Origin: Bradyrhizobium sp. CCBAU 53340
Lineage (GTDB): Bacteria > Pseudomonadota > Alphaproteobacteria > Rhizobiales > Xanthobacteraceae
Reading direction: 5' to 3'
DNA length: 64,000 bases
NCBI RefSeq assembly: GCF_015291645.1
Contig: NZ_CP030055.1
Coordinates: forward strand, 5,952,001-6,016,000
Shown: piece after piece, positions 35,111 to 44,311 of the stretch
Position numbering within the stretch: position 1 is the first letter of the stretch
How the letters are laid out: each line of letters begins with the position of its first letter
Program-made: the position numbers and the translations under genes
Notes under the pieces: model-generated
The model's input: the letters and a program-made list of their open reading frames with translations, nothing else
Database searches by the model: none
Told to the model about the DNA's origin: nothing

Positions 35111-35626
35111 ATGGGATGTCAGATGTCTCAAATGACCGATTTCCGTTCGGTCGAAGCCGCTGAATTCCGGCTCGCCATGCGCAACCTGGCGAGCGGCGTT
35201 GCAATCGTGGCGACGGGCAGGCAGGCTACGCGGCGCGGATTGACGGTCAGCTCCGTCACCTCGCTCTGCATGGAGCCGCCCTGTCTGCTGGTCGGCATCA
35301 ATGCGAGTTCCGAAACGCATGCCGCCATCCTCGCCAACGGCTGCTTCGGGATCAGTCTCCTCGGCAGTGGACAAGAGGATCTGGCGCTGCGTTTCGCCGG
35401 CGGCGCCAAAGGTATCGACCGCTTCGCGACGGCACCGTGGGTGCAAGGCATGCTCGACGTGCCGTTGCTTGAACCCGCGATCGGCACGCTGGAATGTGTG
35501 CTGCATCATCACCAGGTCGTCGGCACGCACGGTCTCTTCATCGGCCGGATCGTCGCCACAAGCGGCGGCAACGGCGATCCGCTCGTCAATTTTCGGGGCG
35601 CGCTGCGGGCCCTGCCGCAGGCATAG
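35111..35626 (+). CDS. Flavin reductase family protein
   Basis: 171-aa FMN-binding split-barrel reductase. LASGVAIVATG (about 26-36), RGLTVSSVTSLCMEPPCLLVGI (about 42-63) and the C-terminal NFRGALRAL are typical. It should deliver reduced flavin to the preceding LLM-type monooxygenase, giving a two-component oxygenase. AAGG lies six bases before the ATG at 35111; later ATGs at 35123 and 35132 are possible. Confidence 0.9.
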   Translation: MGCQMSQMTDFRSVEAAEFRLAMRNLASGVAIVATGRQATRRGLTVSSVTSLCMEPPCLLVGINASSETHAAILANGCFGISLLGSGQEDLALRFAGGAKGIDRFATAPWVQGMLDVPLLEPAIGTLECVLHHHQVVGTHGLFIGRIVATSGGNGDPLVNFRGALRALPQA

Positions 35627-35683
35627 CCGGCCAGTGTAGTACTGAGCCAGCATCGCCAGGAACGTCAGAACAGGAGCGGCGGC

Positions 35684-35983
35684 GTGATCATCGAATGTTT
35701 CGGCGGCGGCATCGTCCGGCTCGGCGAGCCACTCGACTTCCGCCGCTTCAAGCTGGTGCTGCATGCCGATGCCGCCCCCGGAACGGAGGCCTGGCCGGGC
35801 ATCACGCTGCTCGACGACCGTGATGCGCTCGTCTCAATTGACCTGGTCCCCACCCTGGCAGGACGGCCTGATGATGCCGGCTGGGACCAGCGTTATGCCG
35901 AGATGGTGGACAAGGCCCGCGAGCACGGCTGGATCGATGCCGAACGGCACGCGATCCGGGCTCATGTTGAACGAATGTCCTGA
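35684..35983 (+). CDS. Hypothetical protein in the flavin monooxygenase cassette
   Basis: 99 aa from a GTG with AGGAG eight bases upstream. It is acidic, without membrane helices or Cys-rich motifs, and ends in a helical DKAREHGWIDAERHAIRAHV. It follows the flavin reductase by 57 bases on the same strand, so it is probably cotranscribed. I do not recognise the family; it may be a small accessory or binding subunit. Confidence 0.6.
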   Translation: MIIECFGGGIVRLGEPLDFRRFKLVLHADAAPGTEAWPGITLLDDRDALVSIDLVPTLAGRPDDAGWDQRYAEMVDKAREHGWIDAERHAIRAHVERMS

Positions 35984-36331
35984 GGCGGCCGCTCGGATTC
36001 TGGTCCAGCAACGACGTTCTTCACTGCGCCTTCGATCGTCTTCGCGTCGATGGCCTCGTCCTCGACCGCAACCAGGGCCTCGACAATCCGTCGATTGCCG
36101 CAGCTGATTGCAAGCGGAGCGTTGTTCTCGAAACCCGGCATTGCCGCAAGCTATGTGGTGCCCAATGGCCGCTTGGCGCCCAGAGCCAAGCCGCACACCC
36201 ATGGAAAAAGGCATGGAAACTCGCCCCTTGTAAGCGAAAATTTTTTCGCTTAAGTTCGACGGAGCAGACAGCCCTGGCGCGGCGTAAGGCTGAGGCGTGG
36301 GCAAAGGCTGCTCGTTGGAGGGAGTCGTTGA
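35984..36331. other. Intergenic stretch carrying one operator
   Basis: No frame here has a ribosome site or a recognisable motif. The only structured element is the inverted repeat at 36231-36252. The left half (36000-36200) is as GC-rich as coding DNA and may be a decayed gene, but nothing is identifiable. Confidence 0.45.
36231..36252. promoter_or_regulatory. Operator A of the second TetR regulon
   Basis: TAAGCGAA, six bases, TTCGCTTA: a perfect 8-bp inverted repeat, 79 bases before the gene at 36332. The same layout occurs at 40425 and 40452 next to the TetR gene at 39827. Confidence 0.7.
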
Positions 36332-37000
36332 ATGGCTAGCCGAACCGCGATCGTTGCGGGCGCAACCGGCTTGGTGGGCAAAGAGATTCTTGAAGGTCTT
36401 CTGGCCGATCGCACGGTGGTGGCGGTGCACAGCCTTGGTCGCAAAGCGCCGGCTATCCGGCATCCCAATCTGACGGCCCATGTCGTCGACTTCGCCGCAC
36501 TGCCTTCCCTGCCACCCGCAGACGAGGTGTACCTGGCGCTGGGAACGACGATCAAGGTCGCCGGAAGCCAAGCCGCATTTCGGGCCATCGACTATGACGC
36601 GAACCTCGCGGTGGCGACGGCGGCGCTGGCCGCAGGCGTCAGGAAGGCTGGCCTGGTCAGTGCAATGGGAGCCGATTCCAACTCAAGGATCTTCTACAGC
36701 CGCGTGAAGGGCGAGCTCGAGGACGCATTGGCGCGAATGCCCTTCGAGGGGCTCGTCATCGCGCGTCCGTCGATGCTGGTCGGAAACCGGGAGGCTCTCG
36801 GACAACCAACCCGTCGCGGCGAGCTGCTGGCATCTGCGCTCGGGAATACCATCGGCTTTCTCATTCCCGACAACTACAAGCCGATCAATGCCTCGGCCGT
36901 CGCATCGGCGCTGCTCACTTCAGTCCCATCAGCGGAAGGCAAGACGGTGTTGCTGTCAGGTTCGATGCGACGCGCGGCGCTGGCGCGCAGGAGCATCTGA
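36332..37000 (+). CDS. Atypical SDR / NAD(P)H-binding protein
   Basis: 222-aa Rossmann protein of the NAD(P)H-binding extended/atypical SDR kind. [12 protein letters not shown] at about 8-19 is the TGxxGxxG-type cofactor motif, and YSRVKGELE near 127-135 is the YxxxK segment. Similar proteins act as reductases or as electron-transfer or stress proteins; here it precedes a molybdenum hydroxylase pair. GGAGGGAG lies seven bases before the ATG. It is the first gene after operator A. Confidence 0.82.
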   Translation: MASRTAIVAGATGLVGKEILEGLLADRTVVAVHSLGRKAPAIRHPNLTAHVVDFAALPSLPPADEVYLALGTTIKVAGSQAAFRAIDYDANLAVATAALAAGVRKAGLVSAMGADSNSRIFYSRVKGELEDALARMPFEGLVIARPSMLVGNREALGQPTRRGELLASALGNTIGFLIPDNYKPINASAVASALLTSVPSAEGKTVLLSGSMRRAALARRSI

Positions 37001-37028
37001 ATCCCATTCGCGTCATCACGGAGTAGGC

Positions 37029-37487
37029 ATGAAGCTGAACGTGAACGGACGCGACCACGAGGTCGATGTCGAGCCCGAGATGCCGCTGCTGTGGGTGCTG
37101 CGGGACGAATTGCGCATCACCGGGCCCAAATATGGCTGCGGCGTTGGCTATTGCGGCGCCTGCACCGTGCACATCGGCGGCGCGGCGGTTCGCTCATGCT
37201 CGATGCCCGTCAGCGCCGTCACCGCACCGGTCGTGACGATCGAAGGGCTCGGCAAACCTGGAGCATTGCATGCGGTGCAGAAGGCATGGGTCGAGCACCA
37301 GGTCGCGCAGTGCGGCTACTGCCAATCGGGCCAGATCATGACCGCGGCGGCCTTCCTGGCCACGGCCCCCTCGCCCACCGACGAGCAGATCGACCAGGCG
37401 ATGGCCGCCAATCTGTGTCGGTGCGGCACTTACCCCCGCATCCGCGAGGCGGTGAAGACCGCCGCGAAGACGCTGAAGGGGGCATGA
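37029..37487 (+). CDS. (2Fe-2S)-binding small subunit of a molybdenum hydroxylase (IorA-like)
   Basis: 152-aa iron-sulfur subunit. The N-terminal ferredoxin-type cluster uses CGVGYCGAC (about 38-46) and a later Cys; the C-terminal cluster uses CGYCQSGQ (about 98-105) and LCRCGTY. The arrangement is that of isoquinoline 1-oxidoreductase alpha and related enzymes. It passes electrons from the molybdenum cofactor of the next gene product. The longer frame to 36888 overlaps the preceding gene; ATG 37029 starts the conserved N-terminus. Confidence 0.92.
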   Translation: MKLNVNGRDHEVDVEPEMPLLWVLRDELRITGPKYGCGVGYCGACTVHIGGAAVRSCSMPVSAVTAPVVTIEGLGKPGALHAVQKAWVEHQVAQCGYCQSGQIMTAAAFLATAPSPTDEQIDQAMAANLCRCGTYPRIREAVKTAAKTLKGA

Positions 37488-37489
37488 TC

Positions 37490-39733
37490 ATGGGTCGTGT
37501 CGCAACCATCGCACGTCGCACGTTCCTGATCGGCTCCGCTGCCATCGCCGGCGGTGTCGCGTTCGGCATCTATGAGGTTCGCAAGCCGCATCCCAATCCG
37601 TTGCTCGGGAGCCTGAAGCCGGGCGAGGCCGCGCTCACCCCGTGGGTTCGAATTGACAAGGACGCGGTCACGCTGATCACACCGCAAACCGATCTCGGCC
37701 AGGGGGCCTACTCGGTGCAGGCAGCCCTGATCGCCGAGGAACTGGATATCGAGTTTGGTCAGTTTCGCATCGATCCCGGCGTGCCTGCGGCAGCCTACTA
37801 CAACCGCGTGGTATCGGATGAGCGGGTGCCTTTCAGCGCACACGACACGAGCTGGCAGGCCGAGGCCATGCGCGGCGGGATGAGCGGACTGTTCAAGCTC
37901 CTGGGTGTGATGGTGACCGGTGGGTCATCGACGGTGCCCGACAGCTTCGTCAAGCTGCGCGAGGCTGGCGCCATAGCGCGCGAGACGCTCAAGCTTGCCG
38001 CATCGCGCAAGACCGGGGTGCCTGTTGCGCAACTCCAGACAGCACGCGGCGCCGTGCAGCTGCCCGATGGCACGGAACTGAAATACACCGAACTGGCCGA
38101 GATCGCCGCGACCTTGGAGCCCGTGCGCGATGTGACGCTGCGCGAGCCTTCTGCGTGGCGCCTGATCGGCAAGCCGATGCAGCGATTGGACATCCTCGCC
38201 AAGTCCACCGGCACGCTCCGCTACGGCATCGACCTGACAGTGGACGGGATGTTGCATGCCTCCGTGAAGGTCAACCCGCGCCAGGGCGGCAAGCTGAACC
38301 GCTATGACGACGCCAAGGCGAAAGGCCTGCGTGGCGTGAAGAAGATCCTCCCCGTGACCAACGGCATCGCCGTGGTGGCCGACAACACCTGGCGTGCCAT
38401 CCAGGCCGTCGACGCGATCGCGTGCGATTGGGGCCCCGCGCCCTATCCGGCAGAGATGAAGGATCACTGGGCCGCGGTCGCCGCGAGCTTCACGCCGGAG
38501 CGGCTCAACAAGGAGTGGCGGCACGACGGAGATGCCGACCAAGCCCTGGCGCAAGGGCCTGTGATCGAGGCCGAGTACCGCGCCCCCTATCTCGCCCACG
38601 CGCCGCTGGAGCCGTTGAACGCCATCGTCAAGGTGAGCACGGACGGCGTCGACGTATGGGTCGCGCACCAGTTGCCGCGCTTCGTGCAGCAGAAGGTGGC
38701 AGCGATCACCGGCTTCAGGCCCGAGCAGGTGCGCTATCACCAGCAATACGCGGGCGGCAGCTTCGGCCATCGGCTGGAGTTCGAGAACGTCACGCTGTGC
38801 GCCGAGATCGCCAACCAAGTGCGCGGCACCGCGGTGAAGCTCACCTATTCGCGCGAAGAGGATTTCGCGCATGACTTTCCGCGCCAGATCGGAATGGCGC
38901 GCGGCAGGGGCACGGTGAAGGACGGCAAGGTGCATGCTTTCGACTTGCAGGTCGCCACGGTCAGCTCGTCGGCGTCATCGGCGTCGCGCTTGGGCCAGTC
39001 CGGGCCACCCGGGCCAGACGGGCAGATCGGCGCCGGAGCCTGGAACCAGCCGTTCGCCGTGCCGCATTTCCGCATGCGTGCCTACAAGGTGCCGGAGCTT
39101 GCCCCCACCAGTTCGTGGCGCTCGGTGGGCGCCTCGACACAGGGCTTCTTTGCCAACGCGTTTCTGGATGAACTGATCCAGCAGGCCGGCGCCGATCCGC
39201 TGCAGGAACGGCTGCGACTCTGTAATCACGATGTCTCACGCAAGGTGCTAGAGACGGTCGGCGAGATGTCGAACTGGGGCTCGAAACTTGAGGCGGGTCG
39301 CGGCCGCGGCCTTGCCTTCGTCGACAGCTTCGGCGTGCCTGTGGCCGAGGTGGTGGAGGTCACAAAGACCGATGGCGGCATTCGTATCGACAAGGTGTTC
39401 GTGGCGCTGGATGTGGGCCGTATTGTCGACCCGATCAACTTCGACAACCACGTCAAGGGCGCCGTGGTGTGGGGCCTGGGCCACGCGATGAACTGCGAGA
39501 TCACCTACTCCGACGGTATCGCGCAGCAGACGAACTTCCCGGACTTTCAGGGCATGCGGCTGGACCAGTGTCCGCATATCGAGGTTCGCGGCATGGAGAA
39601 CGCGCCGCGCATCCGGGGCGCTGGAGAACCAGCGGTGCCCCCTGCTGCACCGGCACTGGCCGCTGCGATCTTCGCAGTCTCCGGTAAACGTTTGCGCGAG
39701 ATGCCGTTCAGCAAGTTCGTTGACTTTGCCTAG
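37490..39733 (+). CDS. Molybdopterin-binding large subunit, isoquinoline-1-oxidoreductase beta-like (IorB type)
   Basis: 747-aa xanthine dehydrogenase family subunit. The N-terminus has a twin-arginine signal (RRTFLIGSAAIAGG), so the complex is probably exported with its small subunit. Mo-cofactor segments include QTDLGQGAYS (about 66) and YAGGSFGHRLEFEN (about 421); the catalytic Glu is present in GAGEPAVPP near the C-terminus. No FAD subunit is encoded here, as expected for the IorAB type, which passes electrons to a cytochrome or quinone. ATG 37490 has AAGGGGG eight bases upstream; 37484 overlaps the previous stop. The substrate, an aldehyde or N-heterocycle, is not determined. Confidence 0.9.
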   Translation: MGRVATIARRTFLIGSAAIAGGVAFGIYEVRKPHPNPLLGSLKPGEAALTPWVRIDKDAVTLITPQTDLGQGAYSVQAALIAEELDIEFGQFRIDPGVPAAAYYNRVVSDERVPFSAHDTSWQAEAMRGGMSGLFKLLGVMVTGGSSTVPDSFVKLREAGAIARETLKLAASRKTGVPVAQLQTARGAVQLPDGTELKYTELAEIAATLEPVRDVTLREPSAWRLIGKPMQRLDILAKSTGTLRYGIDLTVDGMLHASVKVNPRQGGKLNRYDDAKAKGLRGVKKILPVTNGIAVVADNTWRAIQAVDAIACDWGPAPYPAEMKDHWAAVAASFTPERLNKEWRHDGDADQALAQGPVIEAEYRAPYLAHAPLEPLNAIVKVSTDGVDVWVAHQLPRFVQQKVAAITGFRPEQVRYHQQYAGGSFGHRLEFENVTLCAEIANQVRGTAVKLTYSREEDFAHDFPRQIGMARGRGTVKDGKVHAFDLQVATVSSSASSASRLGQSGPPGPDGQIGAGAWNQPFAVPHFRMRAYKVPELAPTSSWRSVGASTQGFFANAFLDELIQQAGADPLQERLRLCNHDVSRKVLETVGEMSNWGSKLEAGRGRGLAFVDSFGVPVAEVVEVTKTDGGIRIDKVFVALDVGRIVDPINFDNHVKGAVVWGLGHAMNCEITYSDGIAQQTNFPDFQGMRLDQCPHIEVRGMENAPRIRGAGEPAVPPAAPALAAAIFAVSGKRLREMPFSKFVDFA

Positions 39734-39826
39734 TAGACCAAGGCTCCCCGGAGCCCCTTCGTGTGGCCGCTAGAGCCAAAGGAACTTTCCCTTGAAAGAA
39801 AAGACATTCCGCTATAGTGGCGGTCC

Positions 39827-40399
39827 ATGAAGCCCAAAGACGACAAGAAACTGGATGCGGTGATTGCCGCGACCTGCCGCCTCGCCTCCGAGCAAGGCCT
39901 GTTCGGCCTGACCCTGACCGAAATTGCCAAGGCGGCCGGCATCGGCACCAGCACGCTCTATGTCTATTTCGCCGACAAGGAGGCGCTGTTCAACGAGGTG
40001 TACCGCCGCGCCAAGCGTGAGGCGGTGGACTTCTATGGCCACGAGATCGATCCCACCGCGCCACTCAAAGGGCGGGTGCGGAGTGTGTGGAACAAGATGC
40101 TCGATCATCGCCTGCGCCGGTACGACCAGGTCAGCTTCATGGAGCAATTTGTCGGCTCTTCGTTCATGAGCGAGGAAAGCCGCGCCTATACCGCGCGGAT
40201 CGGCGAGGGGCTGATGCAGCTCGTCTCCGAGGGGCAAGACGCCGACCTTTTGAAGGTGGTGCCGGCTCATTTCCTGACCTCACTGTTCATCGGCTCGGTT
40301 CGCGAGACCGCACGGTTGATCCGCGCTGGATCGATCACCGACAGTGAGGAAAATCGTGCGGTCGCCTTCCAGCTCTGCTGGGACGGCATCCGGTCCTGA
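39827..40399 (+). CDS. TetR family transcriptional regulator
   Basis: 190-aa repressor-type protein. The helix-turn-helix is at about 20-55 (LTLTEIAKAAGIGTSTLYVYFADKEALF); the rest is the helical effector domain. It lies between the IorAB-like genes and the SDR gene. A 22-base operator with layout TA-2-CGAA-N6-TTCG-2-TA is found once before the gene at 36332 and twice before the SDR at 40488, so it likely controls both units. No clear copy lies in front of its own gene. Confidence 0.9.
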   Translation: MKPKDDKKLDAVIAATCRLASEQGLFGLTLTEIAKAAGIGTSTLYVYFADKEALFNEVYRRAKREAVDFYGHEIDPTAPLKGRVRSVWNKMLDHRLRRYDQVSFMEQFVGSSFMSEESRAYTARIGEGLMQLVSEGQDADLLKVVPAHFLTSLFIGSVRETARLIRAGSITDSEENRAVAFQLCWDGIRS

Positions 40400-40424
40400 C
40401 CGATCTCTCCGTTTTGTGACTTGT

Positions 40425-40446
40425 TAGCCGAATATAATTTCGGCTA
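40425..40446. promoter_or_regulatory. Operator B of the second TetR regulon
   Basis: TAGCCGAA, TATAAT, TTCGGCTA: perfect 8-bp arms with a 6-base gap, 41 bases before the SDR start. The gap TATAAT is also a consensus -10 sequence, so the site may overlap a promoter. Confidence 0.72.
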
Positions 40447-40451
40447 TATCA

Positions 40452-40473
40452 TAAGCGAATAAATTTTCGCCAA
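40452..40473. promoter_or_regulatory. Operator C of the second TetR regulon
   Basis: TAAGCGAA, TAAATT, TTCGCCAA: left arm identical to operator A, right arm imperfect. It is 27 bases centre to centre from operator B and ends 14 bases before the SDR start. Confidence 0.62.
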
Positions 40474-40487
40474 AGGGAGAGACCCCC

Positions 40488-41315
40488 ATGCCTGCTGAAG
40501 CTCCACCCGTCGTTTTGATCACCGGCACCTCCACCGGAATCGGTAAGGCCACGGCCGATCTATTCGCCGAACGCGGCTGGCGCGTCGCGGCCACGATGCG
40601 GAAGCCGCCCGATGGAACCGCACCCCCCCAGCATGAGCGGATCAAGGTGCTGCCGCTCGACGTAACCGATCAAGCTTCGGTCGACGCGGCCGTCGCGTCA
40701 ACGCTGCAGCAGTTCGGCCGCATCGACGTGGTCGTCAACAATGCCGGCTATGGCCTGTTCGGTCCTTTCGAAACCGCGACCGACGAGCAGATCCGCCGCC
40801 AGTTCGCTACCAATGTCGATGGCGTCTTTGCCGTGACCCGCGCGGTCCTCCCGACAATGCGACGCCAGGGCTCGGGCACGATCATCAATGTCGCCTCGCT
40901 CGGCGGCCTGATCACCCTTCCCTTTTTCTCTCTCTATTGTGCGACGAAATTCGCCGTGGTCGGCTTTACCGAGTCGCTTGCCTTCGAACTCGCGCCGCTC
41001 GGCATCCACGCCAAGTTCATTGCGCCGGGCGGCGTGGCCACCGATTTCACCGGTCGATCGCTCGCGCGGACATTCACCGATGAAGATCACGCCTATGGTG
41101 ACACTTTGTCGAAGGCCATGGCGGCGATGAGCGCGCGTCGCGGCAATTATTCGAGCCCCGCCTCGATCGCCGAGATCATTTTCACCGCGGCAACCGACGG
41201 CTCCGGCCGGGTGATGTATCTCGCCGGTGCGGATGCCGAACAGATTTTCAAGTTGCGACAGAGCCTGCCGGAAGCGGAAAGGCTCGCCATGGTGCGGCAA
41301 CATTCCGGCCTGTGA
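40488..41315 (+). CDS. SDR family oxidoreductase
   Basis: 275-aa short-chain dehydrogenase with ITGTSTGIGKAT near residue 11, NNAGYGLFGPF near 87, catalytic ASLGG and YCATK near 140-155. The sequence type (NNAGYGLFGP, EQIRRQFATNVDG) is that of the retinol/hydroxysteroid-dehydrogenase-like SDRs often placed beside TetR genes. AAGGGAGAG precedes the ATG. It is the first gene after operators B and C and leads a plus-strand run of reductases. Confidence 0.9.
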   Translation: MPAEAPPVVLITGTSTGIGKATADLFAERGWRVAATMRKPPDGTAPPQHERIKVLPLDVTDQASVDAAVASTLQQFGRIDVVVNNAGYGLFGPFETATDEQIRRQFATNVDGVFAVTRAVLPTMRRQGSGTIINVASLGGLITLPFFSLYCATKFAVVGFTESLAFELAPLGIHAKFIAPGGVATDFTGRSLARTFTDEDHAYGDTLSKAMAAMSARRGNYSSPASIAEIIFTAATDGSGRVMYLAGADAEQIFKLRQSLPEAERLAMVRQHSGL

Positions 41316-41396
41316 TCCTTCGTACGCCGGCTTCGGCGGGCCAAGGCCGGCAACAACCAATCACATACCACCAACCAACCCTTGAGAACCTGATCC

Positions 41397-42374
41397 ATGC
41401 GCAGCGCAATCCATGCCACCTTTGGCGATCCCGCCAGCGTCCTCGCCTTGGGCGACAGCCCGGTGCCGCAGCCCGAAGCAGGGCAAGTGCGAATCCGAAC
41501 GATCCTCGCGCCGATCCACAATCACGATTTGTGGACCGTCTGGGGCCAGTACGGATACAAGCCTACCCTGCCCGCCATCGGCGGCTCCGAAGCGGTGGGT
41601 ATCGTCGATGCCCTGGGAGACGGAGTGCAGGGTGTCGAAGTCGGACAACGGGTTGCCGTGGCGTCCGTGCATGGGACCTGGGCGGAGTATTTCCTCGCGC
41701 CGGCCCAGGGGCTTCTGCCCGTACCTGACAGCATCGCCGACGAAGTGGCGGCCCAACTGATCGCCATGCCGTTCAGCGCGATCTCCCTGCTGGACTTCCT
41801 GCACGTCGAACGGGGCGACTGGATCATCCAGAACTCCGCCAATGGCGCAGTCGGCAAGACCCTGGCGGCTCTTGCCAAGGCGCGCGGAATCAATGTGGTC
41901 AATCTGGTGCGGCGTGATGCAGGCGTGGATGAACTCGCAGTGGTCGGCGTCGGTCACGCCGTATCCACCGCGCAGGACGGGTGGCAGGCGCGCGTGCGCG
42001 CGATCGTCGGCGATGCGCCAATCCGCGCAGCCGTTGATTCCATCGGTGGCAAGGCAAGTGGCGACCTGCTCGCACTGCTGGGCGAAAACGCTCTGCTGGT
42101 GTCCTTCGGCGCGACGGCAAACGAACCGATGCCAGTGTCTCCCCGAGACCTCATTTTCAAGCAGGTCACAGTCAAAGGCTTCTGGGGCAGCAAGGTCGGC
42201 GCCAGCATGCCCGCCGAGACCAGACGGCAGTTGATTGGAGAGCTGCTTCGCCTCGCCGCAACGGGCGAGCTGAAGCTCCCCGTTGAGGCCGTGTACAGCC
42301 TCGCTGACATTGCCCAGGCCGCGGCCGCGAACGCGCGACCCGGACGCAAGGGCAAGGTGCTGCTGCGTCCATGA
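41397..42374 (+). CDS. Zinc-independent MDR family reductase (quinone/enoyl reductase-like)
   Basis: 325-aa medium-chain dehydrogenase/reductase. The N-terminal GroES-like domain holds HNHDLWTVWGQYGYKPTLP (about 41-59) and the nucleotide-binding motif is NSANGAVGKTLAALA (about 143-157). There is no cysteine at all, so catalytic and structural zinc are absent, as in quinone oxidoreductases and MECR-type enoyl reductases. It follows the SDR by 81 bases with a weak ribosome site. Confidence 0.85.
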   Translation: MRSAIHATFGDPASVLALGDSPVPQPEAGQVRIRTILAPIHNHDLWTVWGQYGYKPTLPAIGGSEAVGIVDALGDGVQGVEVGQRVAVASVHGTWAEYFLAPAQGLLPVPDSIADEVAAQLIAMPFSAISLLDFLHVERGDWIIQNSANGAVGKTLAALAKARGINVVNLVRRDAGVDELAVVGVGHAVSTAQDGWQARVRAIVGDAPIRAAVDSIGGKASGDLLALLGENALLVSFGATANEPMPVSPRDLIFKQVTVKGFWGSKVGASMPAETRRQLIGELLRLAATGELKLPVEAVYSLADIAQAAAANARPGRKGKVLLRP

Positions 42375-42483
42375 CCGGGCGCCGACACCGCAGCAAGTCG
42401 CGCGGTCGCCTCGCCGCTCTGCCGGAACAGCTGCCGTTGCTGAGTTTGTCGCAACAAACGAAATCCCAAGGGGGAAACCGATC

Positions 42484-43650
42484 ATGGCCGATGCGCGTGA
42501 GTACGAAGTGATCGTCTACGGAGCCACCGGCTATACGGGCCGACTGGTCGCCGAGCATCTGCTCAAGACCTATGGCGCCCATGGCAACTTGGCCTGGGCC
42601 ATGGCCGGGCGGAGCGAGGCCAAGCTGAACGAGGTTCGCGGACTGATCGGCGCTCCGGGCACCTTGCCGCTGATCGTCGCTGACGCCGCCGCCGATCCGA
42701 CCTCGTTGCAGGCGATGGTGAAGCGCACCCGCGTGATCCTCACGACCGTCGGTCCTTATCAGCTTTACGGCACGCCCTTGGTCGCGGCCTGCGCCGCAGC
42801 CGGCACCGATTACGTGGACCTCGCCGGCGAGTCCCATTGGGTCGCGGCGATGATCGGCGGGCACGATGCTGCGGCAAAGCAGTCGGGAGCGCGAATCGTC
42901 TTTGCGTGCGGCTTCGACTCCATTCCGTCCGACCTTGGAGTCTACTCGGTGGAAAAGCGGGCCAAGGAAGCCTTTGGCGCAGCTGCGCCGCGGGTGCGTG
43001 GCCGGGTGCGGCGCATACGTGGAGGTCCGTCCGGCGGCACTCTCGCCAGCGGCATGACCACAATGGAAGCGATCAGAAGGGATCCGTCGATTGGCGCCCT
43101 ACGAGCCAATCCCTTCGCGCTGACGCCGGGCTTTCAGGGACCGGCCCAGCCGGAAGAGAGCGTCTACGAGGACAAGGTCACCGGCTCCTGGGTGGCCCCC
43201 TTCATCATGTCGAAGACAAATACCAAGGTGGTCCATCGCTCCAACTTCCTGATGGGCCATCCCTGGGGGCAAGACCTGCAGTATGACGAACTGCTCATGC
43301 TCGACGGACCGCCCAAGGACGGCCAATCGCCCAGCGTCGGTTTCGAGGGAAGCGCCCTCAAGCCTGGCGAGGGCCCCAGTAGGGAGGAGCGCGAGGCCGG
43401 GTTCTACGACATCCTGTTTATCGCCGAGACGGCCGATGGGCGCACAGTGCGCACGGCGGTCAAGGGCGACATGGACCCGGGCTACGGCTCGACGTCGAAG
43501 ATGCTCGGCGAGAGCGCGCTTTGCCTCGCTCGCGACGTGCCTCGCTCGATCACCCCAGGCGGCTGCTGGACGACCGCATCGGCCATGGCCGAGCCGCTGA
43601 TCAAGCGCCTTGAGGCCAACGCAGGCATCACCTTCACCGTGGAGAGCTGA
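42484..43650 (+). CDS. Trans-acting enoyl reductase / saccharopine dehydrogenase-like protein
   Basis: 388-aa Rossmann protein of the saccharopine-dehydrogenase-like oxidoreductase family. VYGATGYTGRLVAEHL is at residues about 11-26, and TTVGPYQLYGTPLVAACAAAGTDYVDLAGE at about 86-115 is a hallmark of this group (I split it as TTVGPYQLYG and DYVDLAGE). Related proteins are trans-acting enoyl reductases of lipid synthesis in actinobacteria. The ATG at 42484 has AAGGGGG upstream; the frame to 42283 overlaps the MDR gene. Confidence 0.85.
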   Translation: MADAREYEVIVYGATGYTGRLVAEHLLKTYGAHGNLAWAMAGRSEAKLNEVRGLIGAPGTLPLIVADAAADPTSLQAMVKRTRVILTTVGPYQLYGTPLVAACAAAGTDYVDLAGESHWVAAMIGGHDAAAKQSGARIVFACGFDSIPSDLGVYSVEKRAKEAFGAAAPRVRGRVRRIRGGPSGGTLASGMTTMEAIRRDPSIGALRANPFALTPGFQGPAQPEESVYEDKVTGSWVAPFIMSKTNTKVVHRSNFLMGHPWGQDLQYDELLMLDGPPKDGQSPSVGFEGSALKPGEGPSREEREAGFYDILFIAETADGRTVRTAVKGDMDPGYGSTSKMLGESALCLARDVPRSITPGGCWTTASAMAEPLIKRLEANAGITFTVES

Positions 43651-43767
43651 TCCGCGCGCCGCAACGCGTGGGCCGGAGAAGCGCAACCACGCTTGATCTG
43701 GAAAACGGAGCGACAGCGGCAGGAGTTGGCGATTGGCATCAACATCAAGGTCGAATAGGAGAGCCAC

Positions 43768-44301
43768 ATGAGCCGCATTTTCGGTTCCGTCTGTCAGAAC
43801 GGCTATGTCGTCCGCAACATTCGCGAGGCGATGGATCACTGGATCAACGTCATGGGCGTCGGTCCCTGGTTCTACGTCGAGCGGGGACGGCCCAGCCATT
43901 TCCGCCATCGCGGCCAGGACTCCGCGATCGAGGTAAGCATCGCGCTTGCCAATTCCGGCAATCTGCAGATCGAATTGATCCAGCAGCTCAATGATGCGCC
44001 CTCCATGTACAAGGAGTTTATCGACTCCGGCTGCGAGGGCCTGCATCACATGTCCTACTGGACCACCGACTATGATGCCCTCTACCAGCGCGCCCTCTCG
44101 CTCGGCTACAGGATCGGCGACGAGGGTGCCGGGCCGCGGGGCCGCTTCGCCTATTTCGACACGCAGTCCCATCCGGGCACCGTGATCGAGCTCTCCGACA
44201 TCAGCAGCGGCAAGGCGCAACACTTCGAACGGATCCGGCAAGCGGCCATCGACTGGGACGGCTCGGAGCCGATCCGCCAGATGGGCGGATCGAAACAATA
44301 G
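43768..44301 (+). CDS. VOC family protein
   Basis: 177-aa single-module VOC protein. GYVVRNIREAMDHWINVMGVGPWFY at the N-terminus is the methylmalonyl-CoA-epimerase-like opening (quoted in parts: GYVVRNIREAMDHW, GVGPWFY). GLHHMSYW and PGTVIEL supply a His and a Glu that are candidate metal ligands. TAGGAGAGC precedes the ATG. It starts 117 bases after the previous gene and ten bases before the CMD-like gene, so is cotranscribed with the latter. Confidence 0.83.
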   Translation: MSRIFGSVCQNGYVVRNIREAMDHWINVMGVGPWFYVERGRPSHFRHRGQDSAIEVSIALANSGNLQIELIQQLNDAPSMYKEFIDSGCEGLHHMSYWTTDYDALYQRALSLGYRIGDEGAGPRGRFAYFDTQSHPGTVIELSDISSGKAQHFERIRQAAIDWDGSEPIRQMGGSKQ

Positions 44302-44311
44302 GACGGGCGCG

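Noticed and set aside
36000..36200. Possible decayed gene before operator A
   Set aside because: Open frames exist but no motif or homologue is recognisable, so no pseudogene call is made.
36231..36252. Inverted repeat as a terminator of the flavin monooxygenase cassette
   Set aside because: Its 8-6-8 geometry recurs at 40425 and 40452 next to a TetR gene, and the T's are within the repeat rather than after it; operator fits better.
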